Positions 20,024 to 29,812 of a stretch of DNA of 64,000 bases are shown piece after piece. How positions within the stretch are numbered: position 1 is the stretch's first letter; every line of letters starts with the position of its first letter. The translations under genes and the position numbers were made by a program. Source of the DNA: Methanoregula sp. SKADARSKE-2 (lineage in GTDB: Archaea; Halobacteriota; Methanomicrobia; Methanomicrobiales; Methanospirillaceae); contig CP121470.1 in NCBI GenBank assembly GCA_030919125.1, positions 1,782,391 to 1,846,390 on the forward strand, in the 5' to 3' direction. The notes under the pieces are model-generated. The model had not been told where the DNA came from and did not search any database. It saw nothing but the letters and a program-made list of their open reading frames with translations.

Positions 20024-21094
20024 TGCTGTGTTGCACAAATCCGTACTAAATCCCCGGTTTAGAAATCTGGGCGTATTAACTGTTGATGAGGATATTGTAA
20101 AGACTGAATTTCAGTGGGAACTCATGAAACATTCCATTGATGCTGGTAGCTTTGACCGATTCCCAAAAAATCCGTTTCATTGAAGAGAAAACGCCTTCGA
20201 CCGCCCATCTCGAACCATAGTTGTGTCTTTGAGCCCATTCCTCGTATCCCGCATCAAGGAACTCCCGGGCACATTGAGCCCGATAGGAGGAACCCTTCGA
20301 TCTTCTCGAAGCATTCGATCGAATCTTGATCGCCGAAGAAATGTGCCGCTTTTCAAGGTCGTTAAAAATCGAAATATGATCGTACGCTCCGTCTCCGAGT
20401 ACCTTCCGGACAGTACCAGACTGGAGAGAGTTTTGTGCAGAATCGATAAGAGGAATACAACACTTCTCGTCCGGAATGGTCTCGTTAGTAACTTCCATCT
20501 CCAGGATATTACGGGATTTCCGATCAATGGCAACATGAACCTTGATCCAACCTTGATCCAACCTTGATCCAACCACGATGAACTCTCCACTTTTCTCGCA
20601 TCCACTCACCCCGGTTAGTAGCTTTAATCCCCGTGCTATCTATCGCGACAACAACATCCTTACCGGTTTGTCCGATCGTGTCGGACACCGGCAATTCGAA
20701 CAAACGGATTCGACGGAATAAAGTCGTGTAATCGGTAGCAAGATCCTGCTGAACGAATGGGGATAATTTTCGAAGAAATCCCTCCATCTAACGGTACGGC
20801 ATAGAGAAGAGAACATGAATTGCTGCAACCCATTGAATAAACGGGGCGGGATAGAGATAGTGTCTTCCTCTTTTGTGAGCATTCATTCGGGATAATTCGG
20901 TATCCCACACGGCTATAAATTCCAATGAAAGATAAAATTCACCTCGCTGGACTAAATGTTCGTTATATTTTGGCCATTCCCGGTTGTCCTCATACGGTTT
21001 ACCCCAGCGCTTGTTCTTTGCCATTATTTTTTATAAGAACCGGATACCGGATAAATCTAAGCCCTGCGCTCATAATCATTTGTGCAACACAGCA
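20024..21094 (-). mobile_element. IS5-type insertion sequence, inactive
   Basis: About 1070 bp with a 17-bp perfect terminal inverted repeat (TGCTGTGTTGCACAAAT at 20024-20040 and its complement at 21078-21094). It sits immediately after the pseI stop codon, leaving that gene whole. Its transposase is broken in two places. Confidence 0.8.
20076..21024 (-). pseudogene. IS5-family transposase with nonsense codon and tandem-repeat frameshift
   Basis: Reading from ATG 21024: N-terminal part to FSMPYR, then an in-frame TAG where the family has a glutamine-like position, then MEGFLRKLSPFVQQD, the DDE first motif DVVVAIDSTGIKATNRG, and HRGWIKV. There an 11-bp unit (TTGGATCAAGG on this strand) occurs three times at 20538-20570. 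Two extra copies (22 bp) shift the frame; the sense sequence resumes as HVAIDRKSRNILEMEV and ends with WAVEGVFSSMKRIFWE. The lesions are directly visible. Confidence 0.85.
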
Positions 21095-21353
21095 ACACCT
21101 GAAGAACCCTTATGAATAAATAGAAAACCCGTTTCATCGTAGGTTTGGCAGTAGCTTTATTTCTTGGATAAGTGAAGGCGCAGGTGGGTGAGACCTTATG
21201 GTAACATCATCCGAAGATAGTAGCAACATGAGAATAAAAACATCATATGATGAATGAAATGAAATTAACTGCATTATTGCACTACAGGACTGTTCCTGTG
21301 CATTCGTATAGTTATGTTGGCTGGCCGATGAAGTCATACAGAGCGATGGATAG

Positions 21354-21620
21354 ATTATAGGAACAACCGCGTCGAACGAAGGTGATGTAAGAGCAAACCA
21401 TGGTCCCGCAGGAACATCGGATGTCTTGCTGATTAGGACTGATCTGTCTGGAAATGTTGTATATGCTGCGATATATGGGGGTTTGGGAAATGATGCCGGA
21501 AAACGCTTCGGGATCGAATACTCCCCTCAGCCAAGTACTGAAAGGTACATCATTGGGACTACCCGCTCAACTGATGGGGATGTCTCAGGCAATCATGGTG
21601 AGAGTGATATCTTGTCGTAA
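21354..21620 (+). pseudogene. Remnant of a secreted repeat protein
   Basis: No start codon, but one open frame from just after a TAG at 21351 holds two copies of a repeat: IIGTTASNEGDVRANHGPAG then YIIGTTRSTDGDVSGNHGES, separated by LLIRTDLSGNVVYAAIYGG. Such repeats occur in large surface proteins of methanogens, where each unit is part of a beta-propeller-like array. The frame ends in TAA at 21618 and similar sequence continues weakly in another frame, so this is a short leftover of a larger gene. Confidence 0.5.
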
Positions 21621-21743
21621 AAATAAGAGCAGCTACAGGAGATGGATTATGGTAATTGGACTGAGTGAATATTCCTTTTGCCGAGAACAAGGATTGATAA
21701 GTGAAGTGAAAACCTGAGTATCGAATCAAAAGGGTGACAACAG

Positions 21744-22892
21744 ATGAATGGAACGTATAGAGAAGCAAAAATAATCCTGTGTTGCTGTGTAATTCTGCTG
21801 GCGAGTATCGCCCCGGTGTTTGCAGCAACAGATACCGCTCAGCGAGTAATGAACAAAGGGTACAATGCGGATGAGTTTACGATCAAATATATCGGACCTA
21901 CGGCTGTACAGGATGCGAATATTGATAAAGCTGACTCGGAGCTTATAGATAGGTTTTATAAAAAATACCATGATGTCCTCCCCTCCCAGTAGAGTGGACG
22001 GTGTGTACCGCTTTCCAATCTTGCGCAGGCATATATCCTGCGAGTCCTCCCTGATGGTTCAACACGATGCTATGTGGAGGATGAGGATGGACAGGGTGAC
22101 AATCAGTCTACAATTGAAAAACATGCCCATTATTGGGAAATCTCAACCCTTGCCCCAGAGACGTTGTGTTCTATATCAGGGAATTGTAAAGTAAATAAGA
22201 CAAAACTTGGTGGAGTGATCGATGGCAAGATGATCACATCAGTCTCCAATCCAAAGAAATTCCCGCCCTATGGCGACCTATATACCGCAACTACGGTATC
22301 GTTTGATGATGTCAGCGACGGTGACAAAGAATATTTCTTTTTCAAAAGCTCTGCTACAATAACACCTGGCGATGCTTTACGAAAAGAAGGATATACTGAG
22401 TATCAAGAAGGGTATTATGGGTCGTCCCTTAAATTCAGGCATTGGTATGATTATGACGCTGGTGAGTATAAACACATACCTGAGCTTGGAATCTATGATT
22501 ATCAGCCCAAGACACCACCAACTCCAGGTACAACAGTTACCCTCTCTATAGGAGTATCAGAAAAAGGTGGGTCCGTAGGCATTTCATTCCCCTTCACGTT
22601 ACCAAACGGTGATAATATAGTTATTACCCCGAATCTCCCCTCGGAAACGAGGTGGAGGATGGAATTTGGTTTAACAACAGCTGCGGCGCAACATGGATAT
22701 ACAGAAGAGACGGGGTCGTGTACATTTGGGACTAAGGATAAGTTGAGGTCAGGAACAGAATACTGTCTCGTATCCAGCAGGGATGATCCTAAAGAATCAT
22801 TCATATTAATGTGGGCGAAAAAACCAGACAGTGGGGGAGAATTCGGAAACACTATTTTTGCCAAATGGCAAGACGGTGGGTATGGTCATTAG
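21744..22892 (+). pseudogene. Secreted protein interrupted by one in-frame TAG
   Basis: ATG 21744 opens a signal peptide (IILCCCVILLASIAPVFAA) and a mature N-terminus. At 21990-21992 an in-frame TAG interrupts it, and the same frame continues without further stops (LSNLAQAYILRVLPDG, then EKHAHYWEIS) to another TAG at 22890. Read through, the protein would be about 382 residues, extracytoplasmic, rich in Tyr/Gly with a beta-strand look. The function is not recognised. The conserved-looking sequence on both sides of the amber codon suggests a recent nonsense mutation; readthrough is possible but not shown. Confidence 0.6.
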
Positions 22893-22924
22893 GATAACCA
22901 AAATACGGGAGAAGTGAGGTTACA

Positions 22925-23394
22925 ATGTTATCGTGTAAATATTTCCGGAAACGTAATGGACAAAAGAGATCAAAAAGGATGGGTCTGGCTCTCGCGGGAT
23001 TCACAATGTCCTTTTTTTTCTTCTGATTGCAGGTGTGTCTAGTTCGGGCTGCATTCATACCGATTCAAGGGGAGATGTAAAATTGGTGATCAGCCCGGTG
23101 GGGCTCTCCTCCAAAGGAGGAATATATACTCTGACTGGCGATGTGAATAATGCAGGTTTACTGACTGCCAAATCGGCAGTTATTTCAACTGGTGCACCGG
23201 CTGTGCCTGTTGCTCCTTACCCGGATTACACACTGGGGGACCTCAAGCGCGATGATTTTTCGAGCTTCATGCTGACATTTACGACTGATGATCTTTCATC
23301 CGTACCAGTGGAAATCCATTGGACTGACGAAAAGGGGAACCCCTCATCGTATAAAACCACGCTCGATCTTCGCAATGTCTCTGTACAGTCCTGA
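22925..23394 (+). pseudogene. Lipoprotein, frameshifted at a T8 run
   Basis: From ATG 22925 the frame gives a basic start and hydrophobic segment ending MGLALAGFTMSFFFF, then stops. Adding one T to the eight-T run at 23012-23019 continues it as LLIAGVSSSGCIHTDSRG, a good lipoprotein signal with cysteine after SSG. The rest, 23035-23394, is one clean frame of about 120 residues (KLVISPVGLSSKGGIYTLTG and onward) with an Ig-like strand pattern. So either a homopolymer miscall or a slippage mutation separates signal from body. It follows the preceding secreted gene. Confidence 0.55.
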
Positions 23395-23627
23395 AAGTAT
23401 TTTCTCTATTAGACGTTGAACCGAAGACAAAGTCAACGATGAAGTTGGCCAGGAAGAAGATCCGTTGGATAATCCGCCAGAAAGAGAGACAAAGATCCTT
23501 GACGAGACCCAGACCGGCTGATTCATCGCAAAGGAGTAAAAAATGCCCGGACACTTTTTTTTCAAGGTCTCTCTCCGGTAAAACGGTAAGGTCAACAATT
23601 TAAATCCCGCCCGCACAGGTATAAGAA
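23395..23627. other. Intergenic region upstream of the flavoprotein gene
   Basis: No gene supported. An AT-richer patch near 23597-23603 (AATTTAA) about 25 bases before the GTG at 23628 could be the TATA element for the flavoprotein gene. Confidence 0.3.
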
Positions 23628-24953
23628 GTGAAGACTGCAATTCTTGGTGGGGGTCTCTCGGGGCTGACGCTTGCGCGCCTCCTGCATGAAGAGGGGGAGG
23701 AAGTCGTCGTGCTCGAAGCAGAGGAGGAGATCGGAGGTCTCTGCCGCTCGAAGACCGACCGGTCTTTTACCTTCGATACCGGGGGATCGCATATCATCTT
23801 CTCTAACGACCCCGAGGTCCTCGGTTTCATGCGAGAGATGATCGGGGAGAACGAGCAGCGCAACACGCGCAACACCAAGATCTTTTACAAGAACCGGTAC
23901 GTCAAATACCCGTTCGAGAACGGCCTCTCCGATCTCCCCGATGATGACCGGTTCTTCTGCATCAACGAGTTTGTCAAAAACCTTATTGCCGAAAAAAAAG
24001 GTGAGACATCTGCGCCGGAAAATTTCCGGGAATGGATCTACGATACATTCGGGAAGGGGATCGCTGAATGCTACATGGTTCCCTACAACGAGAAGATCTG
24101 GAAATATCCCACCGATAGGATGTCGTTGCACTGGGTCGACGGCCGTATCCCCCGGCCACCAGTGGAAGATGTAATAAAATCGGCCATCGGGATTCCGACC
24201 GAGGGCTACACCCACCAGGCACTCTTCTCGTACCCTCTCGATGGCGGTATCGAAGCACTGGTCAGGGCGATAGCAAGACCGGTCCTCCCCTTCATCCGTA
24301 CCGGTTTCCGGGTAACTTCGGTCAAGAAGTCCGGGACCGTCTGGCATATCGGCAACGGGCGCGAGACGATCGAGGCGGACCGGTGCATTTGCACGATGCC
24401 TGTCCAGCACCTTCTCCCCTGCATCCCCGATGTCCCAAGAGAGGTACAGGCTGCATGCGATGCCCTGCAGTACAACTCTCTTGCCTGTATCAATATCGGC
24501 ATCCGGGGAGCAGTTCCCGATATTTCGTGGATGTATGTTCCCGACCCCTCACTTGGCAGGACCAACCGGCTCTCCTTCCCTTCGGGATTCAGCCGGAACG
24601 CGGCACCGGAGGGATGCAGCTCGATTCTTGCAGAGATCACGCACCATGCCGGAGACGAGGTCAGCAGGATGACCGATGAAGAACTTATCCGGGAAGTCAC
24701 CGCGATGCTTGAGATGATGGGCATCATAAAGCCCGATCAGCTGGTTTTCAGCTCCGTCATCCGGCAGCCCTTTGCCTACGTTGTCTACGACCTGGCATAT
24801 TGCAAGAACATTGTTCCGGTGAAGAAATTCTGCTCCGGCTATGGCATACCCCTGGTCGGGAGGTTTGCAGAGTTCGAGTACCTCAACATGGACGGCTGCA
24901 TCCGGTCCGTCATGGACTTTATAAAAAAATCTCCGCTTGAAGACCAGGGCTGA
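23628..24953 (+). CDS. FAD-dependent oxidoreductase, UDP-galactopyranose-mutase-like
   Basis: 441 residues from GTG 23628. N-terminal dinucleotide-binding motif AILGGGLSGLTLARLLHEEG is followed by VVVLEAEEEIGGLCRS and DTGGSHIIFSNDPEV, the pattern of the protoporphyrinogen oxidase/UDP-galactopyranose mutase superfamily. The central YNEKIWKYPTDRMS is close to the form seen in UGM-like proteins of glycan clusters. The next gene is a GT2 glycosyltransferase, so a role in surface-polysaccharide sugar modification is likely. The exact substrate is not certain. Intact. Confidence 0.75.
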   Translation: MKTAILGGGLSGLTLARLLHEEGEEVVVLEAEEEIGGLCRSKTDRSFTFDTGGSHIIFSNDPEVLGFMREMIGENEQRNTRNTKIFYKNRYVKYPFENGLSDLPDDDRFFCINEFVKNLIAEKKGETSAPENFREWIYDTFGKGIAECYMVPYNEKIWKYPTDRMSLHWVDGRIPRPPVEDVIKSAIGIPTEGYTHQALFSYPLDGGIEALVRAIARPVLPFIRTGFRVTSVKKSGTVWHIGNGRETIEADRCICTMPVQHLLPCIPDVPREVQAACDALQYNSLACINIGIRGAVPDISWMYVPDPSLGRTNRLSFPSGFSRNAAPEGCSSILAEITHHAGDEVSRMTDEELIREVTAMLEMMGIIKPDQLVFSSVIRQPFAYVVYDLAYCKNIVPVKKFCSGYGIPLVGRFAEFEYLNMDGCIRSVMDFIKKSPLEDQG

Positions 24954-25044
24954 TGCATCTCCAAAGTCCCTTTCGTGAGCGGTAAACCCGGCATCACCCT
25001 TATCTTTCCGCAAACGTGATAAGTATACAGGAGTCTATCCCGTC

Positions 25045-25743
25045 ATGATCTCGGTCATCATTCCGACATTTAACGAAGAAGAGGATATTGCGCAGTGCCT
25101 CGTCTCCTTAACGCATCAGACCGTTCCCCGCAGCGAGTACGAGATCATCGTTGTTGACGGGGGATCGAAAGACGCGACCTGCGAGATAGCCCGGAAATAC
25201 GCGGACCGGGTTTTTATCCAGACGAGCAGGAAAGTCGGCGGGGCCCGGAACGACGGGGTAGCAACCGCAACCGGGGAGATCGTTGCGACAACCGATGCGG
25301 ACTGCATTCTCCCCACGGACTGGATCGAGAATATCGGTAAAGATTTTTCCGATCCCCGGGTCTCCCAGATCTATGGACCGGTATACCCGATCGAAGATAC
25401 GATCGGGAATAGGTTCTCTATCCTTCTTGCAAATACATTCGCCCGTATCGGGTATTATTCCCGGACTTTTTATTATACACTCGGGTGCAACACGGCGTTC
25501 CGGAAGGAGGCCTTCAAAAAAGCCGGTATGTACCGGTGCATCGATGCCGGTGACGATCTCGAGATCGCCCTCAGGATGAAGGACCAGGGAAAGATCCTCT
25601 TCGATGGAAAACTCAAGGTCGGCTTCTCGATGCGGAGGTACCAGCAGTTCGGGACGATCAGGTCCCTGTACGAATGGGTATACATCGTAGCGCACGGCGG
25701 GGAGACGCAGAAATATTCCTATTCGCAGAAAAAATACCGATAA
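25045..25743 (+). CDS. Glycosyltransferase family 2
   Basis: 232 residues, GT-A fold. MISVIIPTFNEEEDIAQCL is the canonical start; VVDGGSKDATCEIARKYADR, then GGARNDGVATATGEIVATTD leading to the DAD metal site, and DDLEIALRMKDQGKILF near the end. There are no membrane segments, so it acts at the cytoplasmic face. It is 91 bp after the flavoprotein gene in the same direction. Likely part of protein glycosylation or polysaccharide synthesis. Confidence 0.85.
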   Translation: MISVIIPTFNEEEDIAQCLVSLTHQTVPRSEYEIIVVDGGSKDATCEIARKYADRVFIQTSRKVGGARNDGVATATGEIVATTDADCILPTDWIENIGKDFSDPRVSQIYGPVYPIEDTIGNRFSILLANTFARIGYYSRTFYYTLGCNTAFRKEAFKKAGMYRCIDAGDDLEIALRMKDQGKILFDGKLKVGFSMRRYQQFGTIRSLYEWVYIVAHGGETQKYSYSQKKYR

Positions 25744-25767
25744 AAATTCTTTACGTCATGATCCTGT

Positions 25768-26098
25768 ATGCAGACCTATCCTCGTGCCCGGGAGGGGGAA
25801 GATGCGCTTCGGGAGGCTATCGCCGCATTTGATGAGTCCGGTTTTGCTCGGGTAGTCATGGACTGTTCCGGGAAGATGAACCCACACCGGGTAGCCCACG
25901 GGGAGGCAATCTTCTCTCTCGCCGATCATGCATTCGGTATCGCGGCAAACTGCAGCGGTGCCGACCGGGTCGCTTACCGTGATTGCAGAGCGTGTCGCGG
26001 ATACCGGGAACTATTCTACCTTCCGGGTGGTAGTCTCGGAGAGTACGCGGCCGGTCGCAGTTTTCACCGGTGTTGCGCTCAGAATACGTCCCGGATGA
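25768..26098 (+). pseudogene. PaaI-type hotdog thioesterase remnant
   Basis: ATG 25768 opens a frame with the family hallmark: MNPHRVAHGEAIFSLADHAF followed by GIAANCSGADRVA (normally HGGxxFxLAD). Straight after DRVA the expected central strand (about 25 residues) is missing, and the C-terminal half continues in another frame: LTVIAERVADTGNYSTFRVV and AVFTGVALRIRPG to a TGA at 26096. So there is both an internal deletion and a frame change near 25970-25980. It cannot make the full hotdog fold. Confidence 0.65.
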
Positions 26099-26558
26099 GG
26101 GACCAGACAAAAAACATCAAAGCCCGTCAGAGAAAAATGGCAGTATTATCCAAAAAACCATCCCAATCACGACATAACCGGGGAATTCGCTCGTTTTACA
26201 TCGCTCTTTCTCCGGTAAAACCGGCACCGCTCCGGACAAGTGCGGAAAGCCCCGAGGCAGAGTTTGATCCGGAAGATTAAATCCCTACAACTCTCTTTTT
26301 CCCGGATCGGGAGAGATCCATCTTCCCGAACCGGTAGAGCATGGATGCTGATCGAATCGGTAGTCCCCCTTGTTCAGATCTCATTGGGGGTGGGGTGGAC
26401 TAAATAGCGGAGGTAAAATTTTATGAGACCCTCAAAGATTTTCACAGAACGGTCACTGGGATTTCCCCCTCCCTCTCCACTATCGCGCCCGAGCAACAAC
26501 TCCAGAAGATCAAGATAGGAAAACATATTTTACCGGGCGCCCTACGGGATCGTTGCCT
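26099..26558. other. Intergenic region, no gene supported
   Basis: About 460 bases between the PaaI remnant and the GHMP gene. A weak imperfect hairpin (CCCCC near 26365 with GGGGG near 26385) is visible. I see no RNA gene or conserved frame. Confidence 0.35.
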
Positions 26559-27635
26559 ATGCCAGTTATGCGAATACGGGGCGGGGATCTCGATCTCGTT
26601 GAATACGATTTCAAGACCTTTGCGCCAGGAACCGAGCTAAAGACCATCGGGCTTGAAAAAGAGAGGTTCAGGCTTCAGCTCGCAAAGGGAAAAGTCACCG
26701 TAAGAGCACCGGGGCGTATTCACCTCTCGGTTCTTGACATGAACCGGTTTGCACCGGATCATCCCGGCGGGGGAGGGGTCGGGTTTGCAATCCAGTGTTA
26801 CTGCACGGCGACGGTTGAATGCACGAAAAAAACAACCGCGATCGAGTACAGCCGGGCACCGCTCATCAAAAATTTTGTTGAGGTTTTCAAGAAATCGGTC
26901 GGGTACTCCGGGGGGTTCCGGATTACCGTAAACGACCTCGATCACAAGCACGTCGGCCTTGGATCGACCAGTACCATGATGATCGCGGTTGCAACCGCCC
27001 TCAATCACGCGGTTGGGTCTCCCCTTACCAACAACCAGCTCCGGAAACTGATCGGCCACAATTATGTTGAGGAGACCGTTGACGGAAAGATCGCTTTTGG
27101 TTTCGAGACCGGGGTGGGTCCGGCTGCAAGCACCCATGGGGGCATGGCGGTTATGGGCGATGAGCTGACCCTCATCTACCACCACCCCTTCGCCAAAGGA
27201 GAGAATGTGTACATCATTATCCCGCCAACCGCTATCTCTTCTGCGGGAACCCAGGAGTTCGATCTTTTGATGAACAAGGCGCGGACCCTTGACTACCGGG
27301 ACCGGGAACTCAAGGCGTACTTCTTCCTGATGGATCTCATTCCCGCACTCGAAAAGGAGGACCTGACCCATGCCGGAAACGTCCTATGGGAGATCGAGTT
27401 CCGGGGATCAAAACGCGCCGAAGTCGAGCATCACAGCTTTGAAATCTACCATTACATGAGCAGGCTTCGCGAAGCCGGCCTTGAATTTGTAGGGATGAGC
27501 TCCGTTGGCCCATCCATCGCCGTAGTAACGAAACAGGATCGAAAATCCCTGGAAGAGATCCTCAAACCCCTGGGCCTCTCCATTGCAATCGCTACAAAGG
27601 TGGACAATACCGGTCTCGAAATTCAGGAAGCATAG
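26559..27635 (+). CDS. GHMP-kinase-fold protein, beta-RFAP-synthase-like
   Basis: 358 residues from ATG 26559 (a TTG six bases earlier is possible). It belongs to the GHMP superfamily: VRAPGRIHLSVLDMNRFAP, HPGGGGVGFAIQ, and the glycine-rich loop KHVGLGSTSTMM. The archaeal branch includes beta-ribofuranosylaminobenzene 5'-phosphate synthase, the first committed step of methanopterin synthesis; this protein is similar in motif order but I cannot confirm it is MptG rather than a paralogue. It stops with TAG, showing that TAG is a normal terminator here. Intact and apparently monocistronic. Confidence 0.7.
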   Translation: MPVMRIRGGDLDLVEYDFKTFAPGTELKTIGLEKERFRLQLAKGKVTVRAPGRIHLSVLDMNRFAPDHPGGGGVGFAIQCYCTATVECTKKTTAIEYSRAPLIKNFVEVFKKSVGYSGGFRITVNDLDHKHVGLGSTSTMMIAVATALNHAVGSPLTNNQLRKLIGHNYVEETVDGKIAFGFETGVGPAASTHGGMAVMGDELTLIYHHPFAKGENVYIIIPPTAISSAGTQEFDLLMNKARTLDYRDRELKAYFFLMDLIPALEKEDLTHAGNVLWEIEFRGSKRAEVEHHSFEIYHYMSRLREAGLEFVGMSSVGPSIAVVTKQDRKSLEEILKPLGLSIAIATKVDNTGLEIQEA

Positions 27636-27688
27636 TTTTTTAACACCCGAACCCAGCCGGGGTGTCTTCCCCCCCTTTTTTGGTCCTC

Positions 27689-28185
27689 TCACGAGGTTCC
27701 GTGCATCCGTTTGTGAGAGGCCGCGAGGAGAAGGACGGCCGCAAGGATAATAAGGGCCTCCCATTTCAGGGCCTCTGAGCCGACAATGATGCCATCTTCA
27801 AGAACATTTACCGCGAGGAGAACGATGATCACCTGGAGCAGCGTTCTCTCTTGAGATCGCTTCTGCTGTCGATAGGGATCCAGCGGGAGTTTTGTTTTCC
27901 CTCCCTCCTTGAGAATTGCAATAAAGAGGATGGAGATCCCAAAGGAGATGTTGAGGTGCACAAGTCCAAACAGGAAGGCATCGACTGCCGGGAGAGGAGC
28001 GACGGAGGCAAGCGAGCCCTGGTTGAGGTGATGGGAAGATGGACCGGGCCGGGGCCAAAGAGGTAGATATTTTATGCATTGAGTGTTCTCTCCGCTCCGG
28101 CGATGGAGATCAGGACCGCACCGTCAATGAGAGAGATTACTGCGGCGATACAAATGTACCGGAGCGAGAAGAAGCGTTCGAACAT
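27689..28185 (-). pseudogene. Small membrane protein, UPF0114-like, frameshifted
   Basis: ATG 28185 opens MFERFFSLRYICIAAVISL and a first membrane helix, then meets TAA near 28075. In another frame HHLNQGSLASVAPLPAVDAF continues into LFGLVHLNISFGISILFIAI, and a third helix pair follows (LLQVIIVLLAVNVLEDGII, LIILAAVLLLAAS). The AVDxFLxGxV pattern resembles UPF0114/YqhA proteins. At least one frame change is needed between 27990 and 28075. The C-terminal 90 residues are still open. Confidence 0.5.
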
Positions 28186-28296
28186 GGTACTTGCTCTTCG
28201 CGGTAGGGGTTTTTGAAAATTCCGTCGTGATCCAGGCTCCCGGAACACTCCGATCCGCTTGCCTGGTATCAGGCTTTCGATCGGGATCTTAAAAAA

Positions 28297-28965
28297 TTAC
28301 TTCACCTTCTTATCGCATTCTCTCCGGTCAGCGAGGTGCGATGAGACGAGCCCGGCAACAAGGACAATAATCGTCCCGAGGGTCACGACGACAACGAGGA
28401 TCATCAGGATGCTCATATTCTCCTTGACAATGGAGAGGGTACCGAAGAAGTACCCGGCAAGGACAACAACAGTTGTCCAGACAACCGCCCCTAAAATATT
28501 GTAGAGAATGAACCGGCGGTATTCCATAGTACCTACCCCGGCAAGGAAGGGTGCGAAGGTCCGGACCAACGGGACAAACCGGGCAATGAAGACCGCGATC
28601 CCGCCGTACTTCTCGTAAAAATGATAGGTTCGATCGATATATTCCTGCTTTACCAGTGTGGGGAACCTGCATTGGAATACATGAAGGCCGAGATAGTTCC
28701 CGATCCAGTAGTTCAGGGTGTCCCCGAGAACTGCCCCAAGGATGATGGCGATAAAGAGCCACTGGAGATCAAGGATCCCGCTTGCCGCGGCGGCGCCTGC
28801 GACAAAAAGGAGAGAGTCCCCCGGGAGAAACGGGGTGACAACAAGACCCGTCTCAAGAAAGATAATGATGAAGAGGATAAGGTATGTCCACAGGCCATAC
28901 TGCTGGACCACAAGACCGATATTCTGGTCAAGATGCAGAAGAATATTGATGAGCGCATCAATCAT
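28297..28965 (-). CDS. DedA-family membrane protein
   Basis: 222 residues from ATG 28965 (a TTG at 28974 is possible). DedA/SNARE-associated family, linked to lipid flipping and membrane homeostasis. The hallmarks are ETGLVVTPFLPGDSLLFVAG, the re-entrant GDTLNYWIGNYLG stretch, and FIARFVPLVRTFAPFLAGVG with the conserved basic residues. Five to six hydrophobic segments. Intact. It faces the frameshifted UPF0114-like gene in the same direction, 112 bp upstream of it. Confidence 0.9.
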   Translation of the reverse strand: MIDALINILLHLDQNIGLVVQQYGLWTYLILFIIIFLETGLVVTPFLPGDSLLFVAGAAAASGILDLQWLFIAIILGAVLGDTLNYWIGNYLGLHVFQCRFPTLVKQEYIDRTYHFYEKYGGIAVFIARFVPLVRTFAPFLAGVGTMEYRRFILYNILGAVVWTTVVVLAGYFFGTLSIVKENMSILMILVVVVTLGTIIVLVAGLVSSHLADRRECDKKVK

Positions 28966-29644
28966 GTGGCTCAATTTACGCGCCGGGATGCTATATACAT
29001 TAACGTGACGTACGCGTGCGGGTTTAAAGGAACAACCGGTACTTCGCTTATTTACTAACCCTGGACCAATATTCCACCGGTTCGAAAAGGATCTTTACGG
29101 TGGAAACCCTGGCCTCGTCTATCGGCTGGTAGGATTTCCATTAGCGCCTAAAAATAGTGCCAAGGTATCGAGAGCACCAATACCCCTCATGGGGCTGGCT
29201 GGCCCAAGGGGGCCTTTCAGCGGGAAAGGGTTTCTGCCGATCAGCGATTTTATTTTGAGGAAATCCTACGGAAAACCGAGCGGCACCTGTGACCAAAAGA
29301 TCCAATGCCAGACGTCACCTTTCATTCATGTGGGGGGATGTAAGGTGACGACGAAAAGATTAGCGGATCGGAATATCCGGGTTATCTGGGTCGCGATCTC
29401 GGTCGTGAAATAACGTCGGAGAAAGCTGGATTTGGATCTCCAGATACAACCGAATGGATTGTGAAGCGGAATTTAGCTCGGGAAAGGGTGGTCAGGGGAT
29501 CCGTGGCCAGGGAAATCCTTGCAGATGATCCGTTCCGATAAACCCCTTTATGCCTTTTAGCGCTCACAGAACCGGTTGAATAGTTACAAAAAATGTTTGT
29601 TTTCGCAAATTATATCATGGCATGTCAGACAATGTTGAATAACT
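28966..29644. other. Intergenic region, no gene supported
   Basis: About 680 bases. An 11-bp inverted repeat (GTAGGATTTCC near 29128 and GGAAATCCTAC near 29260) encloses roughly 130 bases without a credible frame. The A/T-rich stretch from 29580 leads into the small RHH-like gene and may hold its promoter. Confidence 0.35.
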
Positions 29645-29812
29645 ATGGTGAAAATGTTGATAGAATTGTCCGATGAGGTGGACAAAATTGTGGAGGTGTA
29701 TAAAGTGGTGAAAGGAATGAATTCAAAACAGGACGCCATCAAGGAAATGATTCGATACTTTGCAGTGAAAATTCGACCAAAAAATATTGAGGAAAAAACG
29801 TATTTTAAGTAA
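29645..29812 (+). CDS. Small DUF2683-like protein
   Basis: 55 residues, ATG 29645 to TAA 29812. It starts with a strand and a helix (MLIELSDEVDKIVEVYKVVK), then SKQDAIKEMIRYFAVKI, the pattern of short archaeal DUF2683 proteins, which resemble ribbon-helix-helix DNA binders or antitoxins. It has low GC compared with the rest of the window, and lies beside an IS630 element, so it may belong to an imported segment. No toxin-like partner is visible next to it. Confidence 0.6.
   Translation: MVKMLIELSDEVDKIVEVYKVVKGMNSKQDAIKEMIRYFAVKIRPKNIEEKTYFK

Noticed and set aside
20538..20570. Possible CRISPR-like repeat
   Set aside because: Three adjacent 11-bp copies without spacers inside a transposase gene are slippage, not CRISPR. 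I saw no array anywhere in the window.
21744..22892. Pyrrolysine-containing protein
   Set aside because: A single TAG in an otherwise open frame is suggestive, but TAG ends intact genes here and neighbouring genes are decayed, so a nonsense mutation is the simpler reading.
23592..24410. A 272-codon minus-strand frame
   Set aside because: It is antisense to the FAD-dependent oxidoreductase and has no recognisable protein features.
26300..26420. A tRNA-like stretch (GGTAGAGCAT and GTTCAGATCTC)
   Set aside because: The acceptor and T-stem halves do not pair, so a tRNA cannot be supported.
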